Shown piece after piece: positions 7,916 to 16,185 of a stretch of DNA of 51,883 nucleotides. The position numbers were made by a program, and so were the translations under genes. The notes beneath the pieces were generated by a model. It saw only the letters and a program-made list of their open reading frames with translations, did not search any database and was not told where the DNA came from. Every line of letters starts with the position of its first letter. Position 1 is the stretch's first letter. Source of the stretch: Nitrospirota bacterium (lineage in GTDB: Bacteria > Nitrospirota > Thermodesulfovibrionia > Thermodesulfovibrionales > JdFR-85); the NCBI GenBank assembly GCA_035873375.1, contig JAYWMQ010000047.1, positions 1 to 51,883 on the forward strand, in the 5' to 3' direction.

Positions 7916-8560
7916 TTAAGCCGGCGTATTACTCCGGGCTATCCTCAAAAGGGCATTGAGTGCCGCAACAGCCACTGAACTTCCACCCTTTCTGCCTCTG
8001 CAGCTGATAAAGGGATAATCCTTCTTCATAAGTTCGCTCTTGGACTCTTCCGCCATAATAAAGCCAACAGGTACACCTATTACAAGGTCAGGCTTGAAAA
8101 GACCGCTGTCAACCATCTCCATTATCTTCATAAGTGCTGTTGGTGCATTTCCAATGGCAACAATTCCAATCCCGCGTTCTGATTCCACTGCCTTTTCCAT
8201 TGCTGCCTCAGCCCTTGTCTTGTCCTCGGCCTTTGCATTCTCAATTACATCACTGTCTGATATCATACAGATGGTCTTTCCCCCAAAATTCTCCAGTATC
8301 TTCCTGCTGATTCCTGATTCCACCATCTTAACGTCAACAAGGATGTCCCTGCCCTCTTTTATGGCCTTTAGAGCAGCCTCTATTGCGCCGGGATGAAACT
8401 CCATCAGTTCTTCATACTGGGGGTCTCCCGTGGCATGGATAACGCGCATAACCACCATGAGTTCCTCTGCGGAAAAACTTCTGCCTTTCAAAAGCCCCTG
8501 TATTACCTGAAAACTGTCCGATTCAATGGAAAGCCCTTTGGAAGTGAGATTTTCGATCAT
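7916..8560 (-). CDS. cbiC: Precorrin-8X / cobalt-precorrin-8 methylmutase
   Basis: 214 residues from the chosen start. It moves the C11 methyl group to C12 to form hydrogenobyrinate or cobyrinate. The catalytic His lies in MRVIHATGD (about residue 40). The other family blocks are present: DVKMVESGI, ICMISDSDV, GIVAIGNAPTAL and VIGVPVGFIMAEESK, with RGRKGGSSVAVAALNALL at the end. An in-frame ATG exists at 8566, but the G-run AAAGGGGGG sits directly against it and is 6 nt from the ATG at 8560. The extra upstream ORF to 8659 has no family support. The gene is upstream of the riboswitch, so it is not under that aptamer. Confidence 0.92.
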   Translation of the reverse strand: MIENLTSKGLSIESDSFQVIQGLLKGRSFSAEELMVVMRVIHATGDPQYEELMEFHPGAIEAALKAIKEGRDILVDVKMVESGISRKILENFGGKTICMISDSDVIENAKAEDKTRAEAAMEKAVESERGIGIVAIGNAPTALMKIMEMVDSGLFKPDLVIGVPVGFIMAEESKSELMKKDYPFISCRGRKGGSSVAVAALNALLRIARSNTPA

Positions 8561-8692
8561 TTTCATCCCCCCTTTTTCAATAGTATGAAATTCATAAAAA
8601 CCTCTGCATTTGAACCCGCCAAAGCCCCCTTTAATGAAGCAATTAGATAAAATAGTCAACCTCTGCCGGAAAAGTCAAATATCAGGAAACTG

Positions 8693-8701
8693 TGCTATAA
8701 T
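8693..8701 (+). promoter_or_regulatory. Extended -10 promoter for trpA
   Basis: TGC directly followed by TATAAT (8696-8701) is a perfect -10 with the TGn extension. No good -35 is visible. It lies in the divergent cbiC-trpA gap, about 75 nt ahead of the trpA start, and should drive trpA-accD-folC. Confidence 0.55.
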
Positions 8702-8776
8702 ATTTTTTATATGTAAAGCAGCGGGCATGGTTTTTCTTGAGGTGGTCTTCATATAAGTGTAAGGAGAAAATGGGTC

Positions 8777-9550
8777 ATGGGCAGGATAGAGAGTCTTTTT
8801 GATGATTTAAGGCAGAGTGGCAAAAAAGCATTTATCCCCTATATAATGACAGGGGATCCATCCCTGAAAAAGACGGAAGAACTCGTGCTTTTGCTTGAGG
8901 AGTGTGGTGCTGACATCATAGAGCTCGGCGTTCCATTTTCCGACCCTCTTGCAGACGGGCCCACCATACAGATGGCTGCGGAGCGGGCGATCAAGCGGGG
9001 GGTAACGCTCAGAAAGGTTCTCGGGGCTGTCAGGAGAGTCAGGAAAAGGACATCTGTACCCATAGTCCTTATGACTTATTTTAATCCTGTATTCAAATAT
9101 GGACTTGAATCCTTTATAGATGATGCATCCGCCTCAGGAGTTGACGGGCTGATAGTGCCTGACCTGCCCCCTGATGAGGCCAAAGACCTCATCAGACTTG
9201 CACGGACCAGGGATATTTCAACCATATTCCTGCTTGCTCCAACCTCAACCGATGAAAGGATAAGGCTGGTCAGCCGTACATCAACCGGTTTTATATATTA
9301 CGTCTCGATAACAGGGATTACAGGTGCCGGACTTACTATAGATAAAGCCATGAGAAGGATGATTAAAAAGATTAAATCCGTATCCGGAAAGCCTGTTGCC
9401 GTCGGCTTTGGGGTGAAGAGACCCGAGGATGCAGAGGCAGTTGCTGAGCTTGCGGATGGTGTAATTATCGGCAGCTCCATTGTAAAGATGATCAACGAAG
9501 ATGAAAAGGGGCTGAAGAACTATCTTAATTCACTGAGAAGGGCGATATGA
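8777..9550 (+). CDS. trpA: Tryptophan synthase alpha chain
   Basis: 257 residues, a TIM-barrel lyase that cleaves indole-3-glycerol phosphate to indole and glyceraldehyde 3-phosphate. Catalytic Glu and Asp are in DIIELGVPFSDPLADGPTIQ (about residues 47-66). The phosphate-binding loop is near GVKRPEDA and IIGSSIV. An AAGGAG at 8761-8766 precedes the ATG by 10 nt. trpB does not adjoin it: upstream is cbiC on the other strand, and trpC is 7 kb away, so the trp genes are scattered. trpA-accD-folC is a recurrent gene order in bacteria. Confidence 0.97.
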   Translation: MGRIESLFDDLRQSGKKAFIPYIMTGDPSLKKTEELVLLLEECGADIIELGVPFSDPLADGPTIQMAAERAIKRGVTLRKVLGAVRRVRKRTSVPIVLMTYFNPVFKYGLESFIDDASASGVDGLIVPDLPPDEAKDLIRLARTRDISTIFLLAPTSTDERIRLVSRTSTGFIYYVSITGITGAGLTIDKAMRRMIKKIKSVSGKPVAVGFGVKRPEDAEAVAELADGVIIGSSIVKMINEDEKGLKNYLNSLRRAI

Positions 9551-9606
9551 AAAATAATGACCATTCGTCATTTATCGTTTACTGTTTTGCAATAGCCAAT
9601 CAACCC

Positions 9607-9648
9607 AAATGATAAATGACAAATGGAAAATGACAAATGATAAATGAT
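9607..9648. repeat. Heptamer tandem repeat (AAATGAY, 6 units) before accD
   Basis: Six consecutive 7-bp units begin at 9607: AAATGAT, AAATGAC, AAATGGA, AAATGAC, AAATGAT, AAATGAT. An inverted copy of the same theme (GTCATTTATC) lies at about 9567-9576. The array ends 14 bp before the accD ATG and replaces an obvious ribosome binding site. Confidence 0.8.
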
Positions 9649-9662
9649 AATTCTGACTAACT

Positions 9663-10496
9663 ATGGCGTGGTTTAAAAGAACAAAAGAACATAAGGCGGA
9701 CCGTAAGGTAAAGATTCCCGAAGGGCTCTGGGTAAAATGCGACAACTGCAAAGAGATTATATACCGCAAGGAGGTTGAAAGAAACCTCAAGGTGTGTCCC
9801 AAGTGCAACTACCATTTTCGTATAAGCGCAATGGAGCGGCTAAAACTCCTTATAGACAGCGGCTCTTTTCAGGAGATGGACCCTGACCTTGCTTCCTCAG
9901 ACCCTCTGAGGTTTAAAGACACTATCCCCTATAGTGAAAGGCTGGTAGAAAACCGCAAAAAGAGCGGGCTTAGTGATGCAATTATCAGTGGAGAGATGCA
10001 GATAAAGGGGACCCCTGTTGCAATTGCCATTATGGACTTCTCGTTTATGGGTGGCAGTATGGGCTCGGTTGTTGGTGAAAAGGTGACAAGGACGGCAGAG
10101 CTTGCCCTTGCCAAACAGATACCCCTTATTGTTGTCTCTGCCTCAGGTGGTGCCAGGATGCAGGAAGGGATGTTTTCGTTAATGCAGATGGCAAAGGTCT
10201 CTGCAGCCATCGGCAGGCTTAAAGACAGGGGAGTGCCATACATATCGGTTCTCACAGACCCAACTTTTGGTGGTGTAAGCGCGAGTTTTGCAATGCTTGG
10301 AGATATAATTATCGCTGAACCGAGGAGCCTCATCGGTTTTGCCGGACCCAGGGTGATAGAGCAGACTATAAAGCAGCAGTTGCCGCCGGACTTTCAAAGG
10401 GCAGAGTTTCTCCTGGATCATGGCCTTATAGATATGATCGTCAGCAGGAAGGACTTGAGAGAGACTATTTCCAGGATTCTTAAGCTTCTGCAATGA
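9663..10496 (+). CDS. accD: Acetyl-CoA carboxylase carboxyltransferase subunit beta
   Basis: 277 residues. It transfers the carboxyl group from biotin to acetyl-CoA together with AccA, which is not in the window. The N-terminal zinc ribbon is complete: CDNC at about residues 26-29 and CPKC at about 46-49. The crotonase-like core carries FSFMGGSMGSVVGEKVTRT and VVSASGGARMQEGMFSLMQ and ends with AEPRSLIGFAGPRVIEQT and EFLLDHGLIDMIV. The length is typical. No clear ribosome binding site is seen ahead of the ATG, only the heptamer array. The stop overlaps folC as ATGA. Confidence 0.97.
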   Translation: MAWFKRTKEHKADRKVKIPEGLWVKCDNCKEIIYRKEVERNLKVCPKCNYHFRISAMERLKLLIDSGSFQEMDPDLASSDPLRFKDTIPYSERLVENRKKSGLSDAIISGEMQIKGTPVAIAIMDFSFMGGSMGSVVGEKVTRTAELALAKQIPLIVVSASGGARMQEGMFSLMQMAKVSAAIGRLKDRGVPYISVLTDPTFGGVSASFAMLGDIIIAEPRSLIGFAGPRVIEQTIKQQLPPDFQRAEFLLDHGLIDMIVSRKDLRETISRILKLLQ

Positions 10497-11965
10497 GTTA
10501 CAGAGAGATTCTCGGCTATCTTTACGCCCTCAGACATCACGGGATAAAGTTAGGACTTGAAAATCCCCGAAGACTTATCTCCCTTTCAGGCAACCCTCAA
10601 AGGACCTACCATACCGTTCATGTTGCCGGCACAAACGGCAAGGGCTCAACAGTATCAATGATCTGCTCTATGCTGAAAGCGGCAGGCATCAGAACAGGGA
10701 CTTTCACGTCCCCGCACCTTGTGAGCTTCACTGAAAGGATCCAGGTTGATGGCGAGAGGATCAGTGAGGAGGACGTCCTGAGACTTTCCGTGGATATCAG
10801 GGAACGGGTGGAGAGTTCAGGGGATTTAAAACCAACCTTCTTTGAATTCGTCACTGCCATGGCATTAATTTACTTTCGGGGGCAGGGGGTGGAGTGGGCA
10901 GTGGTTGAGACAGGCATGGGCGGCAGGTTTGATGCCACAAATGTGATAAGCCCTGATATTACGGTCATTACCCCTGTGGGACTGGACCACCGGGAATTCC
11001 TTGGTGAGACACTTGAAGAGATTGCCTACGAGAAGGCGGGTATTATAAAGGAAGGCGTCCCTCTTGTGCTTGCCCCCCAGGCGGGGGATGCACTGAATAC
11101 TATCCTGAAAGCAGTAAAAGAGAAAAATGCACCTGTCTATAAATACGGTGATGATTTTAGGGCAGAGATACAGGAGATGACACCAGAGGGTGTGAGGTTT
11201 GATTATATGAGTTTCGGGGTAAACTCTCAACCCGCAACCCGTAACCCGCAACCCGCAACTGAAATAAAGGGTCTCTTTACCCCTCTTACAGGTTCCTATC
11301 AGGCAATAAACGGCGCTGTTGCAGTCAGGACAGCGGAGATAGTCCTGAAATCATACAGAACCCCTGCTGCTGATGTCCCCGGGGTAATCCGTTCAGGACT
11401 TGCCGGCACATCCTGGCCGGGCAGGTGCGAACTTGTAGATTTTAAGGGGATGCCGGTACTGCTGGACGGCGCACACAACCCCGAAGCAGCCCATGCACTG
11501 TCAGAAACCCTGGGCAATGTTTACCTGTCATCATGCAGGAGAGGGAATTATGACGACCTTATACTCATCTTCGGAGCAATGGCTGACAAGGATATTAAAG
11601 AGATACTCAGCCCCCTACTGCCACTTGCCCGTACAGTCATATTTACTTCCCCCTCCTACGGCAGATCTGAAAAACCTGAGACACTGCTCAGAATAGCAAG
11701 GGGTCAGGTCTCAACATTCAACATAAATCCTGATTCCTCTCCTGTAGAGGACAAAAGTGAACAGTTATGTCAAATGTTGAGACCTGACCCCTTCCCTCAG
11801 ACATTTTATGCCACACCGAACATAAAGGAAGCCCTTGAGCTTGCCGCCCGGCTTTATCGCAGAGGTGCCCTCGTTGTTATAACCGGTTCCTTCTATACTG
11901 TCGGAGAGGCACGTGAGGTAATGGGAGAGAAGGCCGTTCTTGCGAAATTAAGGGAGCATAGATAA
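10493..11965 (+). CDS. folC: Dihydrofolate / folylpolyglutamate synthase with two repeat-derived insertions
   Basis: 490 residues, longer than the usual ~430. A Mur-ligase-type enzyme that adds glutamate to folates. The P-loop is HVAGTNGKGST (about residues 43-53); TPVGLDHREFLG, GAMADKD and the C-terminal ATP-grasp half (LLDGAHNPEAA) are present. Two low-complexity insertions break the alignment in my reading. Residues about 246-256 come from a CAACCCG heptamer array (NPQPAT repeats). Residues about 403-437 are encoded by a copy of the inverted-repeat element also found after the gene. Both keep the frame, so the enzyme is probably functional with surface loops. It overlaps accD by 4 bp. Confidence 0.93.
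   Translation: MSYREILGYLYALRHHGIKLGLENPRRLISLSGNPQRTYHTVHVAGTNGKGSTVSMICSMLKAAGIRTGTFTSPHLVSFTERIQVDGERISEEDVLRLSVDIRERVESSGDLKPTFFEFVTAMALIYFRGQGVEWAVVETGMGGRFDATNVISPDITVITPVGLDHREFLGETLEEIAYEKAGIIKEGVPLVLAPQAGDALNTILKAVKEKNAPVYKYGDDFRAEIQEMTPEGVRFDYMSFGVNSQPATRNPQPATEIKGLFTPLTGSYQAINGAVAVRTAEIVLKSYRTPAADVPGVIRSGLAGTSWPGRCELVDFKGMPVLLDGAHNPEAAHALSETLGNVYLSSCRRGNYDDLILIFGAMADKDIKEILSPLLPLARTVIFTSPSYGRSEKPETLLRIARGQVSTFNINPDSSPVEDKSEQLCQMLRPDPFPQTFYATPNIKEALELAARLYRRGALVVITGSFYTVGEAREVMGEKAVLAKLREHR
11228..11259. repeat. Heptamer tandem repeat (CAACCCG) inside folC
   Basis: Units at 11228, 11235, 11242 (TAACCCG) and 11249, plus a partial fifth. The same heptamer in inverse orientation occurs at 7605-7618 next to the riboswitch. 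Because 7 is not a multiple of 3, gain or loss of a single unit would frameshift folC. Confidence 0.85.
11700..11791. repeat. Inverted-repeat element, copy 1 (inside folC)
   Basis: Arms GGGGTCAGGTCTCAACATT and its complement flank a ~40-bp centre that contains a second hairpin, CCTCTCCTGTAGAGG. Each arm is about 27 bp including two mismatches. The shared tail TTCCCTCAGACAT continues to 11804. It is read through in frame by folC. The architecture resembles REP/BIME or MITE elements that lack their own gene. Confidence 0.88.
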
Positions 11966-11967
11966 AA

Positions 11968-12060
11968 GGGGTCAGGTCTCAACATTCAACATAAGTCCCG
12001 GTTCCTCTCCTGTAGAGGATAAAAAATGGACAGTTATGTTGAATGTTGAGACCTGACCCC
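11968..12060. repeat. Inverted-repeat element, copy 2 (between folC and lptD)
   Basis: Same element as copy 1 in the same orientation. The arms (27 bp) are perfect here, and the inner hairpin CCTCTCCTGTAGAGG is conserved. The shared tail TTCCCTCAGACAT (12061-12073) runs directly into the lptD ATG. It occupies the entire folC-lptD gap. Confidence 0.9.
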
Positions 12061-12073
12061 TTCCCTCAGACAT

Positions 12074-14020
12074 ATGAAGAATCTGCAATCTATAATTATA
12101 TTGTTGGTGCTTGGCTTCTTCCTCTTCCCTGCTCTCAGCAGCGCTGAAGAAGTGGAAACTTCCATTGAGGCAGAATTCCTGACGTATGACGCAGCTCAGC
12201 AGGTCTATCACCTGAGGGGGCAGGTGCGTATAAGGAGGCTGGATGCCCTTCTTCAGGCTGATGAGGCAGCGTACAGGGAAAAGACCGGAGAGGCCAGGGC
12301 CACGGGGAACGTGAGGTATGAGGACAGGTGGGTCGTTATAGAGGCAGCGAATCTTGAGATTAATATGGAGACAAAGCGGGGCATTGTCTATAATGCGCGA
12401 CTCTTCTTCAAAAAGGATAATTATCATATCAGGGCAGAAGAGATCGAACGGCTTGATGAGAAGAATTACGTCATAAGAAAGGCCACATTTACAACGTGCG
12501 ATGCACCTCTGCCTGCATGGTGTTTCAGTTCCAAAAAGACCGAAGTCAGGATCGGAGACAGGCTGAAGGCAAAAAATGTGCTCTTCAGGATAAAGGGTCT
12601 CCCGGTTCTGTATAGTCCGATACTATGGGCACCCATTTATACTGAACGAAAGACCGGACTCCTCGTGCCCGAGCCGGGGTTCAGAAGCGACAAGGGGTTT
12701 TTCTTTCGTCAGCCCCTGTTTCTGGCACTCGCTGACAACAGGGATGCAACTCTCTACTTTGACTTGTACTCCAAGCGGGGTATTGGCGAGGGGCTTGAAT
12801 ACCGCTATATTGAGAAAAAGGCCGGGGCCGGACAATGGTGGCTCTATCACCTGAGGGACAGGACACTTGGAAAGGATTTCTATGAGTTCAAGGGAAAGCA
12901 CACGCTTTTCAGGAAGGACTGGCTCTCCGGTTTTCTGAATATACACTACATTAACGACAGGAGTTTTTATCAGGAATACAGTCAACAGGTACAGGTGAGG
13001 ACGCGCAGGTTTCTCGAATCCACTGCAGAGGTGTTTTATCCCTTCAAAAAGGGTAGGGTCTATCTCCTTGGGAGGGCGTGGCAGGACCTCAAGGAGCCTT
13101 CTGAAGATGTTATGCAAAAGGTGCCGGAGGCCGGCATTTCACTCTATCCCTCGAAAAAAGGGCCATTATACCTCTCACTGAAAACATCATACAGCAATTT
13201 CTACTCAAAAAAACTCCTCAGGGTTCAGAGGCTTGATATCTACCCCAGGATATACCACTCCATTGGTGACTCCATACAGCTTAGCCAGGTCATCGGCCTG
13301 AGAGAGACCCTTTACAATATCAGCAACTCGGATGAATTCCCTGACAGCATTAGCCGTGAGGCATTTGACTACAGCATAAGGCTTCACACAAGGCTTCAGA
13401 GAAGATACCCTGCCTTTACCCATATCATTGAGCCCGAAGTAGGCTACAGGTTTATCCCCCCCATTGAGAACGATATCCCCCTGCTTGACAGCACAGAACT
13501 CTATCGCAGGGTTTCAACTGTTGATTTTGGCTTCAGGAACTACCTATATGGCAGAGACGGCCAAATAGCCTCTGTGCGGCTGACCGGCCTGTACGACATC
13601 CTCAAAGCAGACAACCCCTTTGGCCTGATAAGGCTTGAAGCCGCCTTGTTCCACCCCCTTAGTCTCAAACTGGACACCTCTTACAACCCGAACTCCGGTG
13701 ATTTTGAGCAGATTAACTACAGTGCCTCTTTAAAGACAGGCAGGGTGGGCCTTTCATTTGGACAGAGATACTCAAAGGACGATGATATTCTTTTTTACAG
13801 AGGAGGGATATCCCTGCCTGTAACGAGCAGGCTGGCTCTGAATTCCGCCCTGTGGTACGATGCCAAAGGGGGAGGGCTTGAAGATCTGAAGCTCAGTGCA
13901 AACTACTCAGCCCAGTGCTGGGGGATAAACATAACATTCAACAGAAGGCCGGATGATTACAGCATTCTCTTTCTTGTTGAACTGAAAGGCCTCGGCACCA
14001 TAAGGTTCAGCGGTATTTAA
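12074..14020 (+). CDS. lptD: LPS-assembly protein LptD
   Basis: 648 residues, outer-membrane beta-barrel that inserts lipopolysaccharide into the outer leaflet with LptE. The signal peptide is at about 1-24 (LLVLGFFLFPALSSAEE). An OstA/LptA-like beta-jellyroll covers about 28-120 (EAEFLTYDAAQQVYHLRG, then EAANLEINMETKRGIVYNA). The conserved KATFTTCDAPLPAWCF follows at about 138-153, then a long barrel rich in alternating strands. It is shorter than E. coli LptD (784). No ribosome binding site is visible, because the repeat-element tail abuts the ATG. Translation may depend on readthrough from folC. It is convergent with the next gene and overlaps it by 14 bp. Confidence 0.92.
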   Translation: MKNLQSIIILLVLGFFLFPALSSAEEVETSIEAEFLTYDAAQQVYHLRGQVRIRRLDALLQADEAAYREKTGEARATGNVRYEDRWVVIEAANLEINMETKRGIVYNARLFFKKDNYHIRAEEIERLDEKNYVIRKATFTTCDAPLPAWCFSSKKTEVRIGDRLKAKNVLFRIKGLPVLYSPILWAPIYTERKTGLLVPEPGFRSDKGFFFRQPLFLALADNRDATLYFDLYSKRGIGEGLEYRYIEKKAGAGQWWLYHLRDRTLGKDFYEFKGKHTLFRKDWLSGFLNIHYINDRSFYQEYSQQVQVRTRRFLESTAEVFYPFKKGRVYLLGRAWQDLKEPSEDVMQKVPEAGISLYPSKKGPLYLSLKTSYSNFYSKKLLRVQRLDIYPRIYHSIGDSIQLSQVIGLRETLYNISNSDEFPDSISREAFDYSIRLHTRLQRRYPAFTHIIEPEVGYRFIPPIENDIPLLDSTELYRRVSTVDFGFRNYLYGRDGQIASVRLTGLYDILKADNPFGLIRLEAALFHPLSLKLDTSYNPNSGDFEQINYSASLKTGRVGLSFGQRYSKDDDILFYRGGISLPVTSRLALNSALWYDAKGGGLEDLKLSANYSAQCWGINITFNRRPDDYSILFLVELKGLGTIRFSGI

Positions 14021-14531
14021 GGGCTGTTTCCATAATCCGGACTGCCTCCTCAATGTCCGCAACCTCTGTGTCAATGACCACCTCAGGGTTCAAGGGCTCC
14101 TCATAGGGTACTGCCACACCAGGGACAGGCCAACCTTTTTTGCCCTTTTCATATATATCCCTTGGTGCAGCATGGGTCTCTCTTCTGAGCCTCTCCCTTC
14201 TCAGGCATTCCGAGATGGAGCACTTCAGGTAGACCTCGGCAAAGTCAGGGATTACCTCCCTTGCAAGCTCGCGCCATCTCCGCATGTTTCCGGTGGCGTC
14301 AATGATAACATCATGCCCAAGCTCTATAAGGGTCTTTGCAGTATAGACAATGCAGCGGTATACCAACTCCCTCTCTGTCTCTGAATAGGAAGGCCTGGGG
14401 GTGACTATCTTCCTCAGTTCGTCCATCCTCAGTATTAGAAACTCCGGATGTTTCTTTCTGAAGGCCTCAGCCACTGTGCTCTTGCCGCTTCCGGGCAGGC
14501 CTGTTATCCATATAGCTTTCGGCATATCCAA
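14007..14531 (-). CDS. CysC-like small kinase (adenylylsulfate kinase family)
   Basis: 174 residues. The P-loop is WITGLPGSGKST (about residues 8-19). The C-terminal half matches APS kinase: RDIYEKGKKG, VPYEEPLNPEVVIDT. The region equivalent to the APS-kinase DGD motif instead reads LRMDELRKIV, and no ATP sulfurylase gene adjoins. It could phosphorylate APS or another hydroxyl substrate. Many cysC-like genes near envelope loci are not sulfate-assimilation enzymes. It is last in the minus-strand run starting at 16500 and overlaps the lptD 3' end. Confidence 0.7.
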   Translation of the reverse strand: MDMPKAIWITGLPGSGKSTVAEAFRKKHPEFLILRMDELRKIVTPRPSYSETERELVYRCIVYTAKTLIELGHDVIIDATGNMRRWRELAREVIPDFAEVYLKCSISECLRRERLRRETHAAPRDIYEKGKKGWPVPGVAVPYEEPLNPEVVIDTEVADIEEAVRIMETALKYR

Positions 14532-14554
14532 ACACCTCTCAATAGCTCACCTTT

Positions 14555-14866
14555 TCAGCTCTTTAAATAATCTATTAATGCCTGAACCTCCTTCTCTGAC
14601 AGATGTCCGAACCCGGGCATCGTAGAATCCGGAAAGTTTACCCCAGGGTCTTTAATCTGCTGTCTCAACCATTCATCACTCCTCTTCTTGGAAACATCAG
14701 TCAAGTCAGGACATATGCTCCCGCCCGCCTCCTTGAATCTGTGGCAGTTGATGCAGCCTTCCTTCTGAAAAAGTGAGGCACCATCAACAGAGCATCCAAA
14801 TGAAAACAGGGTTACTGCAATCGTAATAACCATGCCGGCACTGAAAACTGTTTTCAGTATGTTCAT
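14555..14866 (-). CDS. Small exported class I cytochrome c
   Basis: 103 residues. An N-terminal hydrophobic segment (about 5-25) ends FSFGCSVDG, which may be a signal peptide or an imperfect lipobox. The heme site is CINCH (about residues 38-42) and the axial Met is in TMPGFGHLSEKEVQALIDYL near the end. It is an electron carrier on the periplasmic side; the partner is unknown. AGGAGGGG precedes the ATG by 3 nt. The gene is 23 bp upstream of the CysC-like gene and 32 bp downstream of the M48 peptidase gene. Confidence 0.88.
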   Translation of the reverse strand: MNILKTVFSAGMVITIAVTLFSFGCSVDGASLFQKEGCINCHRFKEAGGSICPDLTDVSKKRSDEWLRQQIKDPGVNFPDSTMPGFGHLSEKEVQALIDYLKS

Positions 14867-14898
14867 AATCCCCTCCTGTTGGTGCAGCCGTTACCCCC

Positions 14899-15726
14899 CT
14901 ATTGAGACTTACGCCTTAAAGACCCGTCTAAGGGAATCTTTTCCTTAACCTGATAGCCCCTAATCATTATATACTTTTGCAGGGCCTTGACACGATTTAA
15001 GGGATATGGATGAGTTGAGAAGAGGTATGCAAGACGGCCGTTCTTTTCCTTTCGGGCAATCCTGTCAAGGAAATCAACGGCTCCGCCTGCATGTCCATAT
15101 TTCCTGTTTAACAGGTCAACAGCCCAAAGGTCAGCCATCTTCTCCTGTCCCTGGGAAAACCTCATCTCAACATCGAGCAGGGAATTACTCATAAACTTAC
15201 TGATCGAACTGTCCTGACCAAATACTGGCGCTACCATGGCCAGAAGAACCAGCCTCCGGCCAAGCCCCCTGAGGTGGTCCCTGTGAGCAAAGTGGCCTAA
15301 TTCGTGGGCGAGGACAAAGGCCAGTTCATTCTCCGACTCCACCTCATCGAGGAGCCCGGAATAAACAACGATATGCCCGCCGGGCAGGGCAAGGGTATTT
15401 ATCCTCTTGTCCTGAACCAGATGGACCCTGTACTGCCATCCTTTATTTTCCGGTTGGACCGATGAGAGGCTATCAAGAACCTGCTGGAGCCTTTTTTCAG
15501 CACCTGTTTCTTCTGTTCCTGTATATGTACTGCCATATAGACTGCCGAGACGTTGCTCAAATTCAGGGGATAGTCCCGGCACGATAAGGTCAACAGCAAG
15601 GCCGAGGGCAACATAGACAACAAGGGTTAAGGTCAGGACGCTGCCTAAAAGAAAAAAGAACTCCCTTATAAGAGATGTTCGGGAGATATTGACATTGCCT
15701 TCCAATTCCCTGGGAGTATATTTCAC
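14899..15726 (-). CDS. M48-family membrane metallopeptidase
   Basis: 275 residues. One transmembrane helix at about 23-50 anchors the protein. The catalytic zinc site is HELGHFAHRDH (about residues 141-151), with a third ligand Glu in QEKMADLWAVDLL (about 195). The C-terminal STHPYPLNRVKAL is typical of BepA/YfgC-like and M48B peptidases. A role in envelope protein quality control is likely from the family. The start overlaps the upstream YbjQ-type gene as ATGA. Confidence 0.9.
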   Translation of the reverse strand: MKYTPRELEGNVNISRTSLIREFFFLLGSVLTLTLVVYVALGLAVDLIVPGLSPEFEQRLGSLYGSTYTGTEETGAEKRLQQVLDSLSSVQPENKGWQYRVHLVQDKRINTLALPGGHIVVYSGLLDEVESENELAFVLAHELGHFAHRDHLRGLGRRLVLLAMVAPVFGQDSSISKFMSNSLLDVEMRFSQGQEKMADLWAVDLLNRKYGHAGGAVDFLDRIARKEKNGRLAYLFSTHPYPLNRVKALQKYIMIRGYQVKEKIPLDGSLRRKSQ

Positions 15727-16175
15727 TTCCTGAAAGTAACGGCCGTTCCGTAAGCTATTACCTCGATGCTTCCAACCGTTTTTCTCCTGTTGGCATTCTG
15801 ACCGATAGCAGAAGTCTCGATCCGGAGATTCAGTATGATATCAGCACCCCCGGCCTCTTCTTTCATCCTGAGTATGGCCTCCCTGCGCCCCCTGTCTATA
15901 AGGGTTAAGTAGGATTTGACCTCCCCTCCAAAGAGATTTCTCAGTCCGGCTAACATTCGCTTAAAATAATCTATGGAGATCACTACACTGCCATGTACCA
16001 GCCGTGCATCCTGAATTTCCTGACCTTTTTCTATAAAATCCCTGGCTGTTACCACAGGGAGCTTCAGGAAGTTGAGTTCCCTCTTTTTAATGGAACGGTA
16101 ATGTTTCGATTCCGCCATACTGCCGGCAAAATAGCCCAATGATAAAAGCACAACAAATACAATCAGGTCCTGCAT
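15723..16175 (-). CDS. Membrane-anchored YbjQ-family protein
   Basis: 150 residues. A hydrophobic N-terminus (LIVFVVLLSLGYFAGSMAE) is followed by a YbjQ/heavy-metal-binding-like fold with GEVKSYLTLIDRGRREAI and GGADIILNLRIETS near the end. The family forms pentameric barrels of unknown function. The neighbouring gene 10 bp upstream encodes the same fold without an anchor, suggesting duplication and membrane targeting of one copy. It is coupled by a 4-bp overlap to the M48 peptidase. Confidence 0.75.
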   Translation of the reverse strand: MQDLIVFVVLLSLGYFAGSMAESKHYRSIKKRELNFLKLPVVTARDFIEKGQEIQDARLVHGSVVISIDYFKRMLAGLRNLFGGEVKSYLTLIDRGRREAILRMKEEAGGADIILNLRIETSAIGQNANRRKTVGSIEVIAYGTAVTFRK

Positions 16176-16185
16176 ACACTCCCCC

